Below the pieces are notes generated by a model that was given only the letters and a program-made list of their open reading frames with translations, was not told the origin of the DNA and did no database searches. A stretch of DNA of 64,000 bases. Source: Pestalotiopsis fici W106-1 (taxonomy: Eukaryota; Ascomycota; Sordariomycetes; Amphisphaeriales; Sporocadaceae). The translations under genes and the position numbers were made by a program. Location: contig NW_006917105.1 of assembly GCF_000516985.1 (NCBI RefSeq), positions 62,001 to 126,000 on the forward strand, given 5' to 3'. Numbering within the stretch: the first letter of the stretch is position 1; each line of letters begins with the position of its first letter. Below are positions 1-11,720 of this stretch, piece after piece.

Positions 1-780
1 CCCATCACAGCCTGAGAGCATAACATACCACCACAATCGCACACGAGAATTGTGTCTCCAGTGTCTGCTTCCTTTCTACGCCAGTCCCCGGAACGTAAGA
101 TTGCATGGGCAGCTGCTTCAGGTTCTGATGTCATGGAGAAGGAGACGTCGCCACGTCTTGTGGGTTTCAAGATTCCTGCACGTTCTGCAGCAGTTTGCAT
201 TTTTTGGCGAGCATAGCCCTTCCAAATAGCCGGAACGGTGAGAATGATGTGGAAAACACAGTCATCTACGATGGCGGGGATCTCATACTCCTTGATCTTG
301 GTCATTGCGTGACGCCAAAGCTCTCTCACTTTGTGATAAACCGTTAGTGAATACAGTTTCTGAAGCAGTGATGATTATGGATATCAGACTGGACCACTCA
401 CAGTAGTCCGCCACAACATCGATAGCCTCCTTTCCCAAGTCTTGAATTAGTTCGCGTGCGGTGCTGAGGTGCGCGGATTGGTTATGCTGCAGGTAGTGCG
501 GTAGGTCTTGTTGCTCAAGGAGAAGCAACTTGACCCATTGAATTGGTTGTAACTCGCCAGACGCAAGGTTACCCCACTGAATCGTTCCATCGTTCTTATA
601 CCCAACTTTTGTTGGGACTTGAGGCCTTTCACCTTCGTAAGGGAAAATAGCTGGCCAATCGCAGATCACTTTGATGTTGCCCGAGTCTGGCTGGTCGCGA
701 CCAAGCCAGTAGGCAACACCAGAGAATGTGGTACCGAAGTCGATCGCAACGACCAGCTTGCGAGGCTTCTTCGTCGTCAT
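1..780 (-). CDS. Hsp70-like ATPase (HSPA12-like fungal subfamily), partial at left edge
   Basis: N-terminal part of an actin-fold Hsp70-superfamily ATPase, probably cytosolic. Exon 1 is complement(402..780) and exon 2 complement(29..328); a GTATGT donor at 23-28 opens an intron running off the left edge. The phosphate-1 loop DFGTTFSG lies near residues 14-21. Exon 2 ends in VCDCGG, the start of the phosphate-2 motif, which should be completed in the missing exon. ITVPA-type spacing (ILTVPAIWKGYA) between them is typical of the fungal Hsp70-like, HSPA12-type proteins rather than canonical SSA/DnaK chaperones. The start at 780 (MTTKKPRK) was chosen because the Hsp70 domain begins right after it; an in-frame ATG at 813 is possible. 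The substrate-binding half is outside the window, so client specificity cannot be judged. Confidence 0.85.
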
Positions 781-1652
781 GATTTTGACGACTCGTGACG
801 AGTCTTGAGACAAGGACAGAAATATGGGAATCGGAGGAAAGACAGAGGCAGAGACCTGGAATGGAGCGGCGAAATATGTGTGAAAGTTGTACTCGGCCAG
901 GAGATTTGCACTTGGGTATTGTATAGATAGGTAAGAACAAGATGAGAAATGATGGTGAAGGCGTGGCTGCTGCCAGGATCTGTGATGCTGCAGAAAAGTC
1001 CCGTGAGTCCAGGCAGATCCTGTGGGAAATGGTGCAGGGAAATGGAGATTTTGGACAGCGCGACTACAGAAAGATGTACGGTTGACAAAATTTTATCCGA
1101 ATTATTGGGATTGTTAGGATTATTGTGCGAGAATTGCAGGAAATATTTGCGTGTGGCTGTCCGATTGTTCAAGGTTGAAAACAGGTAGATTGTGGAGGGC
1201 AGATGCCTACCTATTTGGCCTCGACGTTTGTAACGCAAAACGGCCTGCTAGATTCCCTAGTTTTCCAAACGGGTGATTCTAAAGGAAGTTCTTGTAAAGG
1301 ATATCTGTGCACGCTATTGATGGGTAGAATCTTGACATGCTTCATTTGGCGCCGGGGTTCTTTCCAACAATCAGGTGATTGTGCTGGCAGGTCAAAGCTC
1401 GAATCTTCAATTCTCACAATCAAATATCATTCAAACCGCATACCAGCTAGACCATTCTTTTTCAATCACCGCTCTTGCCTCAATCTGCCAGTCAATCATC
1501 TCAGCTATTTTTATCACGGAACGGTGGCTTTGAACCCGGGCCACGACACCTTCTATACACACACACATCACCCAACAGCAGCTTCAGGAACGCGATCAAT
1601 ACAAGCAAGCCGCATCCATCCCCCGAAACAATTGCATCCGCACAACCTCATC
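781..1652. other. Divergent intergenic region
   Basis: This 0.87-kb stretch separates two divergent genes and should hold both promoters. Open frames in it lack coding character and splice context. I see no clear regulatory motif. Confidence 0.5.
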
Positions 1653-3342
1653 ATGGATCTTCCCGAGGACCTTGCTCCTTCTTCCCTCCATCCTTCTGGG
1701 GAGAACAAGAGAGCCAATGACTTCGATGCTATCGACCACCCTGTACAGCATCGCGACAAGATACAAAAGACCACCACCGATGCTGAGATATTGCTAGGCA
1801 CACGCGATGGCACAGTTGTAGGTCATTTTGAAATTTTACAAGTTTCGATATTTGCTGACATGCTGGTGCAATCTTAGGACCTACTAGGCAATCGCGAACA
1901 CTCTAGCAGTCACGATACCAAGTCAACAGAAAATATGCTTCTAGATCAGGACCAGGCCGCTGAGGCGCATGGAGCAAAAGGTCCTGCTGTGGATAAGGCC
2001 AGACGAGTGTTGGATTCCATGCAAGATGGCCACGAAGCAGAACACCGGGAGCTCAAAGATTGCGAAAAGCAGCTAGAGTCTAGACTTCATTCGTGTTCAG
2101 AACAACCCCAATCGTTTGAGACTGATCCAGCCGTTGCTCCTCCTCAATCACTTGGAGTATCAACTGAGGATTTTAACACTCTCAAGGCCTCTCTACAAGA
2201 AAAAGACGGAGAATTACTGGCAGTGAAGCAAGAAAGAGACGAGCTCAAAGAAGCCCTACATGAAACAAAGACTGGAATCCAGGAACGTGTCGATGCCGCG
2301 GCTCTCGAGGCCTATGAAAAGGCAGAGTCAAAGCTGTATGCCACCAATTCTAGCATCACGATGGAACAAATCCTGGGAGAATTTGAAGGGCTGGTTTACG
2401 AGATCGACAATCTAATCGACAATCAGTTCAGAGGACATCCATACAGAAAGCCACGCACCAACCAACACAAACAACTGTTCGGAAAGTTGGCAGTCGATTA
2501 CGAAGTTCGCCTAGGAGATGAGGAACTCAAGCTACTGATTCTAAAAAGCGCAATCTGGCATGAAATGATACGCAGATTCCTACTGAGTCCTACATCGGCT
2601 GATCAAGGTCATATGGGCAAGGCACTGCTTTTGCTCCAGAGGGATATACTGGGGACACCTTGCACGTCATTCATGATGGAAGGAGAAAGTACTTCTTTCG
2701 AGAGACAGCGTACGTGCCAAATTCACATGATGCGAAACAACCGCTAACATGCGCTCACCAGGGCTAGAACTCAAGCTCAAGGATGGCTCTCAAAACCAGT
2801 GGAAGCAGTTTCAATCTGTTCGAGCTCATATCGGACAATATCTCCCAGCTCATATCGAACAACATCACCAAGCTGTGCCTCCCGAATCTGATGATGAAAT
2901 TACAGTTCAGCATCTGTGGGAGATGGCTGAGCTCTTCATTCTATACTCGAGGACAGACAAAAAAGAAGAGCTGCAAAACTCATTCCGCGGTGTTGTAAAA
3001 CAGACCCGGTCGCTTGCGCGCGCCCTTGCCAAATGCAATGACCTATACGTCGTCTGCATGCCTACAGTACACATAATCAAGAAAACCCCAGAAGGAATAA
3101 CCAAGGAGAATCTCGTATCTGAATTCATCAAGACGGACTGTGATTCACCAAATTCGGAAGAATGGGTATTTGAGACACGATATTATGGTCTCACGATGTG
3201 CGGAGACTATATGGAGGTGGTTCAACGAGGTAAACATAAGAGGACGGGCAACATCACACAGTCAATCTCTCCTGCACTGATCAGATACATGCCAAAGATG
3301 GAGCAGGGAGATGTTGTCGTAAAGGCCAAAGTGTGTCTTTGA
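1653..3342 (+). CDS. Coiled-coil protein of unknown function
   Basis: Function not recognised. Three exons join cleanly in frame: 1653..1817, 1878..2709 and 2762..3342 (introns of 60 and 52 nt with GTAGGT and GTACGT donors). They encode about 525 residues with no signal peptide or membrane segment. Roughly residues 65-180 are rich in Glu, Lys, Gln and Leu with heptad-like spacing (for example SLQEKDGELLAVKQERDELK), indicating a coiled coil and possible self-association. The C-terminal half (about residues 190-500) looks globular and contains no motif I know. The start was chosen at 1653 because it follows a leader without competing in-frame ATGs and splices into the long second exon. It could belong to the many fungal heterokaryon-type or structural proteins of this shape, but nothing in the sequence shows that. 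Confidence 0.6.
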
Positions 3343-4229
3343 AAGTGGCAATGTCAAGCCTAATGGTTTGGTGGAGCAAAAATGTTTCCAAATTTCTAGA
3401 GACTCCAAGGGATAGCCAAGCAACCAGGAGTAGAGGCTTCAAATAAGTTATAGTCTAGAAAGTCGGTCCAATACCAACACCTGGGATTCATGGCGAACTG
3501 TGTTGCGGCATACTGCAAAATGAAGCCCCGTATGCACGCGGATGGAACACCTAGGTGTATAATAATGGCATTTGTTCTCATGCTGATCATGGCCACTTAC
3601 AGTGAAAACTATATGCATCGCATACACTTCATGGGTTTGATCACAAGTCTCATGTATGTACAAAGTAAAAGGAAATATGAATAGAGGAGAGAGAAAGGTG
3701 ATACTGAGATTGATTTCACACGTCAAGATTGAGACCGTACAGTATTGACTTCCGCCAAGCTTTAGAAGCAGCTCCGAGCCGCTTCTCCACTCGCGGGGAT
3801 ACCAACCGATCAGATCTAACCACACAGACGTTTCGGCCAATCAGGTAAGGATATTTCAAATAGACTTGCAAGTCGTCATCGACTTCGTCATAGAACCTTC
3901 TCTCCAGACAAAATAGCATGCAGCCACCAGCTTGTGTTTTGCTTTAGATCTGGCATATCATGAAGTATTGACATGTGTAGTGGATAGTCATTGGTGCAGC
4001 GGCTCCATCTTTGGGTGGCTCAAAGCAAGAGCACCAGTTGGTGATGATGCCATGAGTCTTCGTTTGGTTTCCTACCTAGACATTGGATACTTAATGAAGA
4101 AAGTTTCCCAGACAATTGATTTCATAATTTCAGCACACTTTTATTTGTTGAAATTTGAAATTACATCTGATGGAAACTATTCAAAAGATTGTGTCCGCCC
4201 CAATCAATACCATTCAAACAACCCTCAGC
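3343..4229. other. Intergenic region upstream of catalase
   Basis: This 0.89-kb stretch lies between two same-strand genes. A 130-codon minus-strand frame (3448-3840) shows no recognisable protein and is probably chance. Nothing else was identified. Confidence 0.5.
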
Positions 4230-6201
4230 ATGGCGCCTTCGGCAGATACATCTTTTGCTGCTCATTCGTCTGCGCAATTCGCATCTTACGAAAAAGACCG
4301 ACAGCTGACTTCTCAAGATACCATTTACGCCACAAGGTGAGAAGCTGCTCTTGTCCAAATTTTACCCTGCATGTGAACTGATTTGGCTCAGCAATGGCGT
4401 CCCTATGCCTCATCCCTACGAAACTCAACGAGTCGGCGAAAATGGGCCTCTATTGCTTCAAGACTTTCATTTGATTGACCTACTGTCCCATTTTGACCGT
4501 GAGCGAATTCCTGAGCGAGTCGTGCATGCCAAGGGTAGTGGTGCTCATGGCTTCTTCGAATGTACCAACCCCATTCCCGAACTCACACAAGCCGACATCT
4601 TTTCCACCAAAGGCAAAAAGTGCCCAGTCACTGCTCGATTCTCGACCGTGGGTGGAGAGTCCGGTTCCCATGACTGCGCTCGAGACCCACGAGGTTTCTC
4701 TGTCAAGTTCAGGACAGAGGATGGGAATTGGGATATGGTTGCCAACAACACGCCAGTCTTCTTCCTGCGGGATCCTGCCAAATTCCCCCATTTTATTCAT
4801 GTAAGTCCTCAAATTATGGGTTCACTTTTATTTTCTGCTTGTGTCCGGAAGAGATTATTGGCAGGGCCGATTTCCCGAGCTCACCTATGCCAAGAAACAG
4901 ACACTTGCAGTTGAATCAATTACTAGAGATTCTTCAATGTCTGGAATAAATCGAAAGGCTAACACATTTCACCTGACTAGACACAAAAACGCGATCCTGC
5001 GACTCATCTGACTCATGCGGACGATTCTACGATGTTCTGGGATTATTTGTCGCAAAACCCTGAATCAATTCACCAGGTCATGATTCTCATGGGGGATCGC
5101 GGTATTCCGGATGGCTACAGGTTCATGCACGGATATTCTGGCCACACGCTCAAGTTTGTCAACAAGCAAGGTGATTGGGTGTACACACAGGTGCATTTCA
5201 AGTCACAGCAGGGTACCAAGTTTATTACTCAGGAGGACTCTGCCAACTATTCCCCAGACTACTCCCAAAAGGACTTGTTCGAAGCGATTGAGCGTGGAGA
5301 ATACCCAAAATGGGACGTCTCGATCCAGACGATGACTTCAAAGCAATCTGAGGAAGTCTGGAGGGATCAAGGCATCAATGTCTTCGATTTGACCCATGTA
5401 TGGCCGCAAGGCCAATTCCCATTGACAAAGGTTGGAGAATTCACGCTCAATGAGAATGCCAGAAACTACTTTGCCGAGGTCGAGCAAGTGGCTTTCAACC
5501 CTTCGCATATGATACCTGGTATCGAGCCCTCAGCAGACCCCGTCCTGCAGTCGCGGCTCTTCTCATACGCAGATACTCATCGTCACAGGCTTGGTGTCAA
5601 CTACCAACAGTTACCTGTCAATGCGCCACGCACTGCTTACAAGTTTGGCAACTTCCAGCGGGATGGTCAAATGGCCTTCTTCAACCAAGGTTCCCGGCCA
5701 AACTACCTGAGTTCCATTGAACCAATCAAGTTCAAGGCTCGCACTGTGGATTTGGACAAGACCCATGGACAATTTGTTGGTGATGCCGTTACTTTCTTGT
5801 CGGAGATTCAACCAGCAGATTTCAATGCGCCTCGAGCCTTGTGGCAGCGTGTGTTTGACGAATCCGCCCGCGAACGGTTCATCAATAATGTCTCGGGAAA
5901 AATGGAGCTTTGCAAGGATAAGGAGATCCTTAAGCGACAAATTGCAATCTTTCGCGAAGTTGATGACGATATTGCCAAGAGACTTGAGAAGGCCACGGGC
6001 ATAAAAGGCTATGACGGTATTTCAAGCTTGTCTTTCAATGGCACCCATAATGGTATGACTAAGGACTCAAAATTGATGACTGCCAACGGCATCACCTTGG
6101 CCAAGGGTACCAATCTTGGTCACAACAACGGCGCGCCTTGCGGTAATGGCACACATCTGCACAGCAACGGTGTCAATGGTGCCAATGGTATCCGTGTATA
6201 A
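4230..6201 (+). CDS. Catalase, heme-dependent, small-subunit type
   Basis: Decomposes hydrogen peroxide to water and oxygen. Exons 4230..4336, 4392..4800 and 4981..6201 give about 578 residues. The catalytic His lies at about residue 81 in VVHAKG, the distal Asn is in VANNTPVFF (about residue 154), and the proximal heme-ligand Tyr is in RLFSYADTHRHRLG. The exon 2/3 junction restores the expected FPHFIH/TQKRDPATHL segment, which supports the gene model. Length fits small-subunit catalases (about 500) plus a C-terminal tail of some 40 residues rich in Asn and Gly (after residue 535). No obvious C-terminal SKL-like peroxisomal signal is seen (the end is NGIRV), and there is no clear secretion signal, so a cytosolic site is possible. 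It lies 7 kb left of the quinate cluster; any functional link is speculative. Confidence 0.95.
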
Positions 6202-6585
6202 GTTTTGTTGTAGTCGTAGTAACGATGAATTACGAGAAATACTCTAGGCAGCACATAATAATGGATCTATATATAATGGAAGCTATCACATTGACATAAT
6301 GTGTGTACAAGATTGACATTGACTGGTGGCAGCTTTTGCCAATAATGCACTATTTTTTTCTATCTAACTTTCTTTCTGCTTTTCTTTTCTTCTTTTTTCT
6401 TTGGTTCTGTCCAGATGCCACGATAAGATGATTATGAACCCGTCATCACTGACCCTGACCCCAACCATACATGTCGACGCACATCAATTGCTTGCCTAAG
6501 ACGTAGAAGTTCGAACTCGTCAAGGCGCACGCAGAGAGTATATAGAGCAGCGTGACGCAGTATAGGATTTCCATACATCGGGTAA
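6202..6585. other. Convergent 3' intergenic region
   Basis: This 384-bp stretch lies between the ends of two convergent genes. It contains a T-rich tract near 6354-6402, consistent with 3' processing signals. No gene is seen. Confidence 0.5.
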
Positions 6586-8553
6586 TTAACAAACATGTGC
6601 CTGCCCTGCGCCTTGTCCAAATCGAGCATTTTCAACTTCAGGTTCACCGACAACATTTGCACTCTTCCTTATATTTAGTGGACTTTGACATTCTCCTTCA
6701 ACAATGGTATCTGGGGAGGATGTTGCCGCAGATGCTCGTGAAGAGGCACGGTTAACTTCTGGCTGGTCTTGCTCGGTCTCGCTATCGCTGGAATCGTTTG
6801 TCGGAGCAAACTTCGAGCGACGTCGAATACGTGCGCCAAACTTAAAGAAAGCAAATGGTATGACAGAAAGTAATGTGGCGACTCCGCCTATGAGAGATCC
6901 GCCGCCTCCAATTCCAAGTGCATCAAACATGTATGTCGTGAAGAGCGGGGCGGCCGCACCGCAAGCAGACCTCGCCACAGTATTTGCAGCTATAGCCGAT
7001 GCTGCATACATGAGATATGTATCGACAAGGTAGTTGAGAAAGCCGACGAATATAAGCATCAATGAAGTAGCCAGAAACACCCCAGCAAGTGTCGGTACAA
7101 TCCAATGAATGGAGCTTTGGTAGTCAGCAAAGATCCAATTGCTTTTATTTGCACAAACTTACTTGAACTCTGCAGTCCAGGCAAACCAAAACATTGTCAC
7201 TGCAAAACCGACGCCTCCAATCATTGCCAGGGGTAGTCGGTCTTCAGGTGTGAGTTCTTGTCCATTGGCAACCTTTCTAGCCTTATATTTTGAGTCAATC
7301 ATCACGACACCAGCGCCAATGCATGCGCCAATAGCTAGTCGTCTCAGCTTTATACACGAGAAGAATTACATTGGAGAGTCCTTACCTGTACCAATCAAGG
7401 GGAGCTCGCCGACACCAGCGTTCCAGCCTCGTCGCTCCTGGAAAACAATGGGATATATGGAAAACAGCATGTAAAGAAGCGTGTAAACAATGGACATGTA
7501 TACAGCCACTAAGAATGAGATTGGATCGAATAGAATGATCCACGGCCGCGTCAACGCGATTTTATACGAGTCGAAAAGAGTGCGGTCGGAATCCTCTACT
7601 GGTGCTCGGATATCCTCGTAGTCCGGTATTTTAGCTCTTCTGATGCGCCTTGCTCTATTGCGGAGGATAGCTGGCCCAAAGGTCTCGGGAATAGTGAACA
7701 TGATGAGAGCGGTTCCACCTCCCAACCATAGGAGAACATAAAAACTCCATCTCCAATCCTTGGTAAGCTGCAAAAAGCCTGCCACCTGGAGTGGTATGTC
7801 AATCAGCCATTTCTCTGGATGACTATATTGTGTGTACTCACGACGGGTCCCAAGGCTGGGCCAACCCAAACCATACACGAAAATGCAGCCATAGCATTTC
7901 CACGCTCGACCGGACCCCAGAGATCAGCTAGGACACCTGGCGCATTACTAAGAGGTGCACTGACAAAGGTGCCTGTCATGAAGCGCCCAACCAAGAGACT
8001 GGCAAAGTTCGGTGCAAAAGCACACAAGAAATTGAATGCAATGTACGCAATAAATGTAGAATAGAAGACCCAACGGCGACCATAAAACTGCAAGTTCTCT
8101 TAGCGAGCTAAACCGCCAATGGTCCAATCCCGAACACTCACTTCAGATAAGGGCGCAAAAACCAAGGGTCCAGCACAATACCCAAGAAGAAAAAGTGTTA
8201 TAGTGAGACCAGCAGCTTCTTCAGAGACACCAAACTCTTTGGCGATACTCTTTAGCGATTTTAATCAGAACTGGCACCGTGAAATGTGGGAGAAAGATAA
8301 GTAGAAGCAAACTCACCGGGAAACACCCTGACGGCGAGGAAGAGGCAAATGTAGCGTTTACGACGAGCAGGACAGATGCAAAAGTCACGTACCAGCGTCG
8401 AGTCGTTGACCAGTTGTGAGGATTCTCGATATCATCTGGTGAGAAGTCTACTTGGCCATTTTCGTTGACATGTGGCTTTTCACTGCTTTCAAGATCGCTC
8501 GTTCGATACGGCTTGGCAGTTGGCCGAGAAAGTAAGCGTGTGAGGCTCGGCAT
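6586..8553 (-). CDS. MFS transporter, drug:H+ antiporter DHA1-like
   Basis: Predicted 12-helix plasma-membrane exporter of the drug/polyamine type. Six exons join in frame: complement(8317..8553), (8142..8249), (7842..8087), (7386..7785), (7163..7334) and (6586..7114), giving about 563 residues. The N-terminal hydrophilic tail is followed by the family's ENPHNWS segment, then VVNATFASSSPSG at the first helix. FYGRRWVFY corresponds to the MFS loop 2-3 motif, and the conserved helix 5 region WVGPALGPVVAGF (antiporter motif C-like) spans the exon 3/4 junction. A charged central loop (ILRNRARRIRRAK) separates the two halves, and the C-terminal tail is Ser/Asp/Glu-rich. The substrate cannot be predicted. 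All donors are GTGAGT or GTAAGN. The gene ends toward the catalase gene. Confidence 0.9.
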
Positions 8554-9477
8554 TATGGCTCCGCCTGTGAAGAAGCCCAGTGTCTTGGACAGCCTCAGCA
8601 ACAAAAGGCGACCTATTGGTATATAATAAACATTCGTTAGAAAAATTTAACTTTTGCTATATCCATTGGTGTGTTTCGGCTCGCGAATGTCTCGCGATTA
8701 AACACGAATTCCGCTGCCCATTTCAAATCGTCTACATGACGTCAATTCTTAATGCCGTTAACTCCTTTCGTGATCGCCACCATTCTCTGGACTCGTGTGA
8801 ACGGGCGCATCTTCTTAGTTCTGGATCAGTGCTAGCTATTATCCAATTAGTAAACACTTTAGCTGTATACCTGCCTGTCTGGATGCCTAAAATGCGTATG
8901 CCATTCGAGCATCACCATCAACCACCACCACAAAGACTTCTCCCGATCTAGCCACACCGTTGCTTAGACTATTCACGGGCCGCCATTTCCGCATCAGCAC
9001 TGCCATCGCGATTTGGCATTCTGATCTCCAACAGAAGTGGGCGCGTACGTTTTTTCTAAAAAGACCAGCCCCAAAATATGCATGATGTCAATTGTTCTTG
9101 ATGTTTTGCCTAGTCAGTGTTCTGTCCTTAGGCTGTGCATATGAAATATGACTCGAGGGAGTTTGGACCCCGCTTGATGAATCGTAGATCGCGGCAGGTA
9201 ACCTGGTGTAATAGCAGCTGAGGCGGCTACCTCAGAATCGAGGCATTTTCTGATTTATAAGCAAGATAGATCTTCAACTGCTGTTCTTCTTGTGGCAGAC
9301 TATCCAAAGGGGATGGCCACGCTGGATTCGAGGATTCGGTTACCGATACGACTTGTCCATTTGGTATATCTCTAGCATATTCTGGTCCTGTGCGTGGAAC
9401 TTAGGTTCGTCGAGGCCGTCATGATAGAAATGCACAGGTTTGTCTTTTCTTTCTTTCTTTCTTTCTCTCTCTCTCTT
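8554..9477. other. Intergenic region
   Basis: This 0.92-kb stretch holds the putative promoter of the DHA1-like transporter on its left side and the 3' flank of the purine permease on its right. Apart from a pyrimidine microsatellite at its right end I see nothing. Confidence 0.5.
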
Positions 9478-9479
9478 TT
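9444..9479. repeat. Pyrimidine microsatellite (TTTC)n/(TC)n
   Basis: About 36 bp of TTTC units passing into TC dinucleotides, immediately beyond the stop codon of the minus-strand purine permease gene. Confidence 0.9.
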
Positions 9480-11720
9480 ACAAGCGTTTCTCCCCATTGT
9501 CCCCACTCCCACGACTCTGTTCTATCGGATAGCTACCACTCCCAGTAGCAGGCGGGTTGGATTGATCGGCATGCCAACCCATGATGGCAGAGTGATCGCT
9601 CGCAGTCTCCCTGATTTCCTCAATCTCCTCAGGAATAGTAAGGTTGAGGATCATGCAAACTATTGCTGTTACGGCGAATCCTGTCTCCATGATAAGTACG
9701 ATGGCGTCAAGGAAGCCTTGCAGCGCGTGGTTGTCGCCGCTGTAGGTGAAGACACTGGAAAAGTAGTTGGACACGAGAGTTGCGCCATAACCGATCGCCA
9801 GACCCGCTGTAAGTACAAATCGGTTTCGACGGTTGAAAGGAACGCCCTTTGTAATGATGGCAATTCCAGACACAGCAACTAAAACAAGTAGTGATTAGAA
9901 AAGAAGCCCGGACAACATCGAATAATACTTGGAGCAAATAGAAAAAAAAGAATCAGTCACAACTTACCAGCACAGAACAAAAACGTAGTCATGCCACCCA
10001 ATACTGCTGATGGGATCGCAACCAATGCGGCAGCAAACTTGGCAAATATGCCCATCAGAATCAGGAAGAAGCTATAGAACAGTCAGTCAAGCATCAACAT
10101 CAACAAAGTGACTATACTTACCAACAGCAGTATCCAGCTGTGCGGTTTGCACAACGTGTCAGAGCAATGACACCATTGTTTTGGGCGAATGTGGTCATTG
10201 GCGTCATGGTCATGAGTGCAGCAAGAATTCCATTCAGACCATCCGCGAGCACGCCACCTTGAATGCGCGACTCGTAGATCTCACCCTGGACCTCGAGGCG
10301 AGAGACATCGCATGTCGCCGTAACATCACCAATGGCTTCGCAGGCACAAATTATAAAAACGGTCAACATGGGCAGGACCAGAGGCCCGTAAACACTGAGC
10401 TTGAACGTATTCACCCAAATGAAGGACGCCACGGGTGCTGAGTCGATGCCACTGCGGTCAAAGTAGCCACAGGCTGCGGCAATGATACAACCCACAAGTA
10501 AACCAATGATGACACTAGTAGACTTCATGATTGGGGAGCCGAATCGTTCGCAAAGGATGATAGTTAGGAATACAGAGAAACCGAGTCCTGCATATGAAGT
10601 GAGTGGGAGGATTCAAAAGCACGACAGCAGGTAACTGCTTACCCAGGAATTCAGCTGATCCCCACGGGAGGGCGTGAGGTGCCGCAATGTTTGGGCATAA
10701 AGCAAAGTACGCAGTAGGATCTGTAGCAGCACAGCCGCCACTACCACCCGCCCAATTTTGGAAGCCACTCTCAATCAAGCTGATACCAATGAGCTTTGCG
10801 TGAATTAGTCAAGTGCGTGTGAAGAAGATGTGTGTAGGTATGCTTGGGCACTTACCATGACCGTTGGCCCAGTGACAATAGCTACGTCCATGTTCATTAG
10901 TCGGCGCGCATAATCCAAAATGTTCTTTTAGGAAACGTACGAGGAAAGATCTTGAGAATGATCTTGGGCGGAGCAAAAGCGATCAAGATTTCAAGCAAAG
11001 CGCAAACGGCGGCGGTACCGAGAAGAGCACCATAACCTAGAATAATCAATACACGGAAGATACCACACAGGTGCTCAGGAATAAAGACCTACCATCTGGA
11101 CACGGGAGCAGCGTCCCATCCTCTGCCGTTGGACAATACCCATTGGCATACATTTGCGCAAATGCGCCTTCTGCTACAGGAATGATTGAGAAACTAACTC
11201 CCACCACAGAGATGACGCCTGTGCCAATGTAGTATCTACAATTATCTATAGCATTAGACAGATGTATCATATCTGAGTTGAAGCGTACCACGCTTTCATT
11301 GAAAACTTACGGAGTCTTGTATATATGAAATCTAGTAATTTGGATGAGCGACAGTATTCCTGAGACGATAAGAGCTGTGGATACGAGGTATTGTTGGTTC
11401 TCAGTTGTCAAGTTGACTCCTGCAGAGCCTGCTAGAATGATCGGTGGCGTTATAATGCCAGCAAGCATGGCCAGGGCATGCTGAAGTCCAAGCAGCAAAG
11501 CCAGGAAGACTGGCATTCGGTCATTCAGTCCAAAGAAGGGAGCGGCTTGCAGCGACCGCTTCATGAAGGGGAGATTCGGCTTAAACAGGAATACATAATC
11601 GTAGTCGCCGAGTAGTCCCTCCTTGGTCAAAAAAGTCCGCTTCAGCCTGGCCAGTGGCGATCGCGAAGTTCGAACATGTTGCCCTGGCAAGGCAGCGGCT
11701 GGCCCTTGATCCTCATCCAT
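9478..11720 (-). CDS. Purine permease, NCS2 family (xanthine/uric acid type)
   Basis: H+-coupled uptake of purines, most like fungal UapA/UapC. Eight exons: complement(11311..11720), (11093..11235), (10941..11036), (10856..10881), (10643..10793), (10122..10587), (9968..10071) and (9478..9878), giving about 598 residues. The NCS2 signature QNNGVIALTRC sits near residue 415 and matches the uric acid/xanthine subgroup consensus (Q/N-N-x-G-x4-T-R). Upstream the conserved CEAIGDVTATCDVS helix is present. Exon 4 is only 26 nt, and its inclusion is required to keep the frame and yields APPKIILKIFPPIVTGPTVM, which fits the family. The start at 11720 precedes a hydrophilic N-terminal tail and the FMKRSLQAAPFFGLNDR segment typical of these proteins. 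GATA-type sites lie about 100 bp upstream, consistent with nitrogen control. Confidence 0.93.

Noticed and set aside
1526..1550. tRNA-like B-box (minus-strand GGGTTCAAAGCC)
   Set aside because: Flanking bases cannot form a five-pair T-arm and no A-box or acceptor stem was found.
1203..1877. 224-codon plus-strand frame overlapping the start of the coiled-coil gene
   Set aside because: Its residues show no domain character before the region shared with the real exon 1, and the ATG at 1653, in the same frame, starts the plausible protein.
3448..3840. 130-codon minus-strand frame before the catalase gene
   Set aside because: No homology recognised, odd composition (many Cys, His, Tyr) and no supporting signals; likely chance.
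8580..8951. 123-codon plus-strand frame upstream of the DHA1-like transporter
   Set aside because: Overlaps the transporter's promoter; no signal, domain or splice support.
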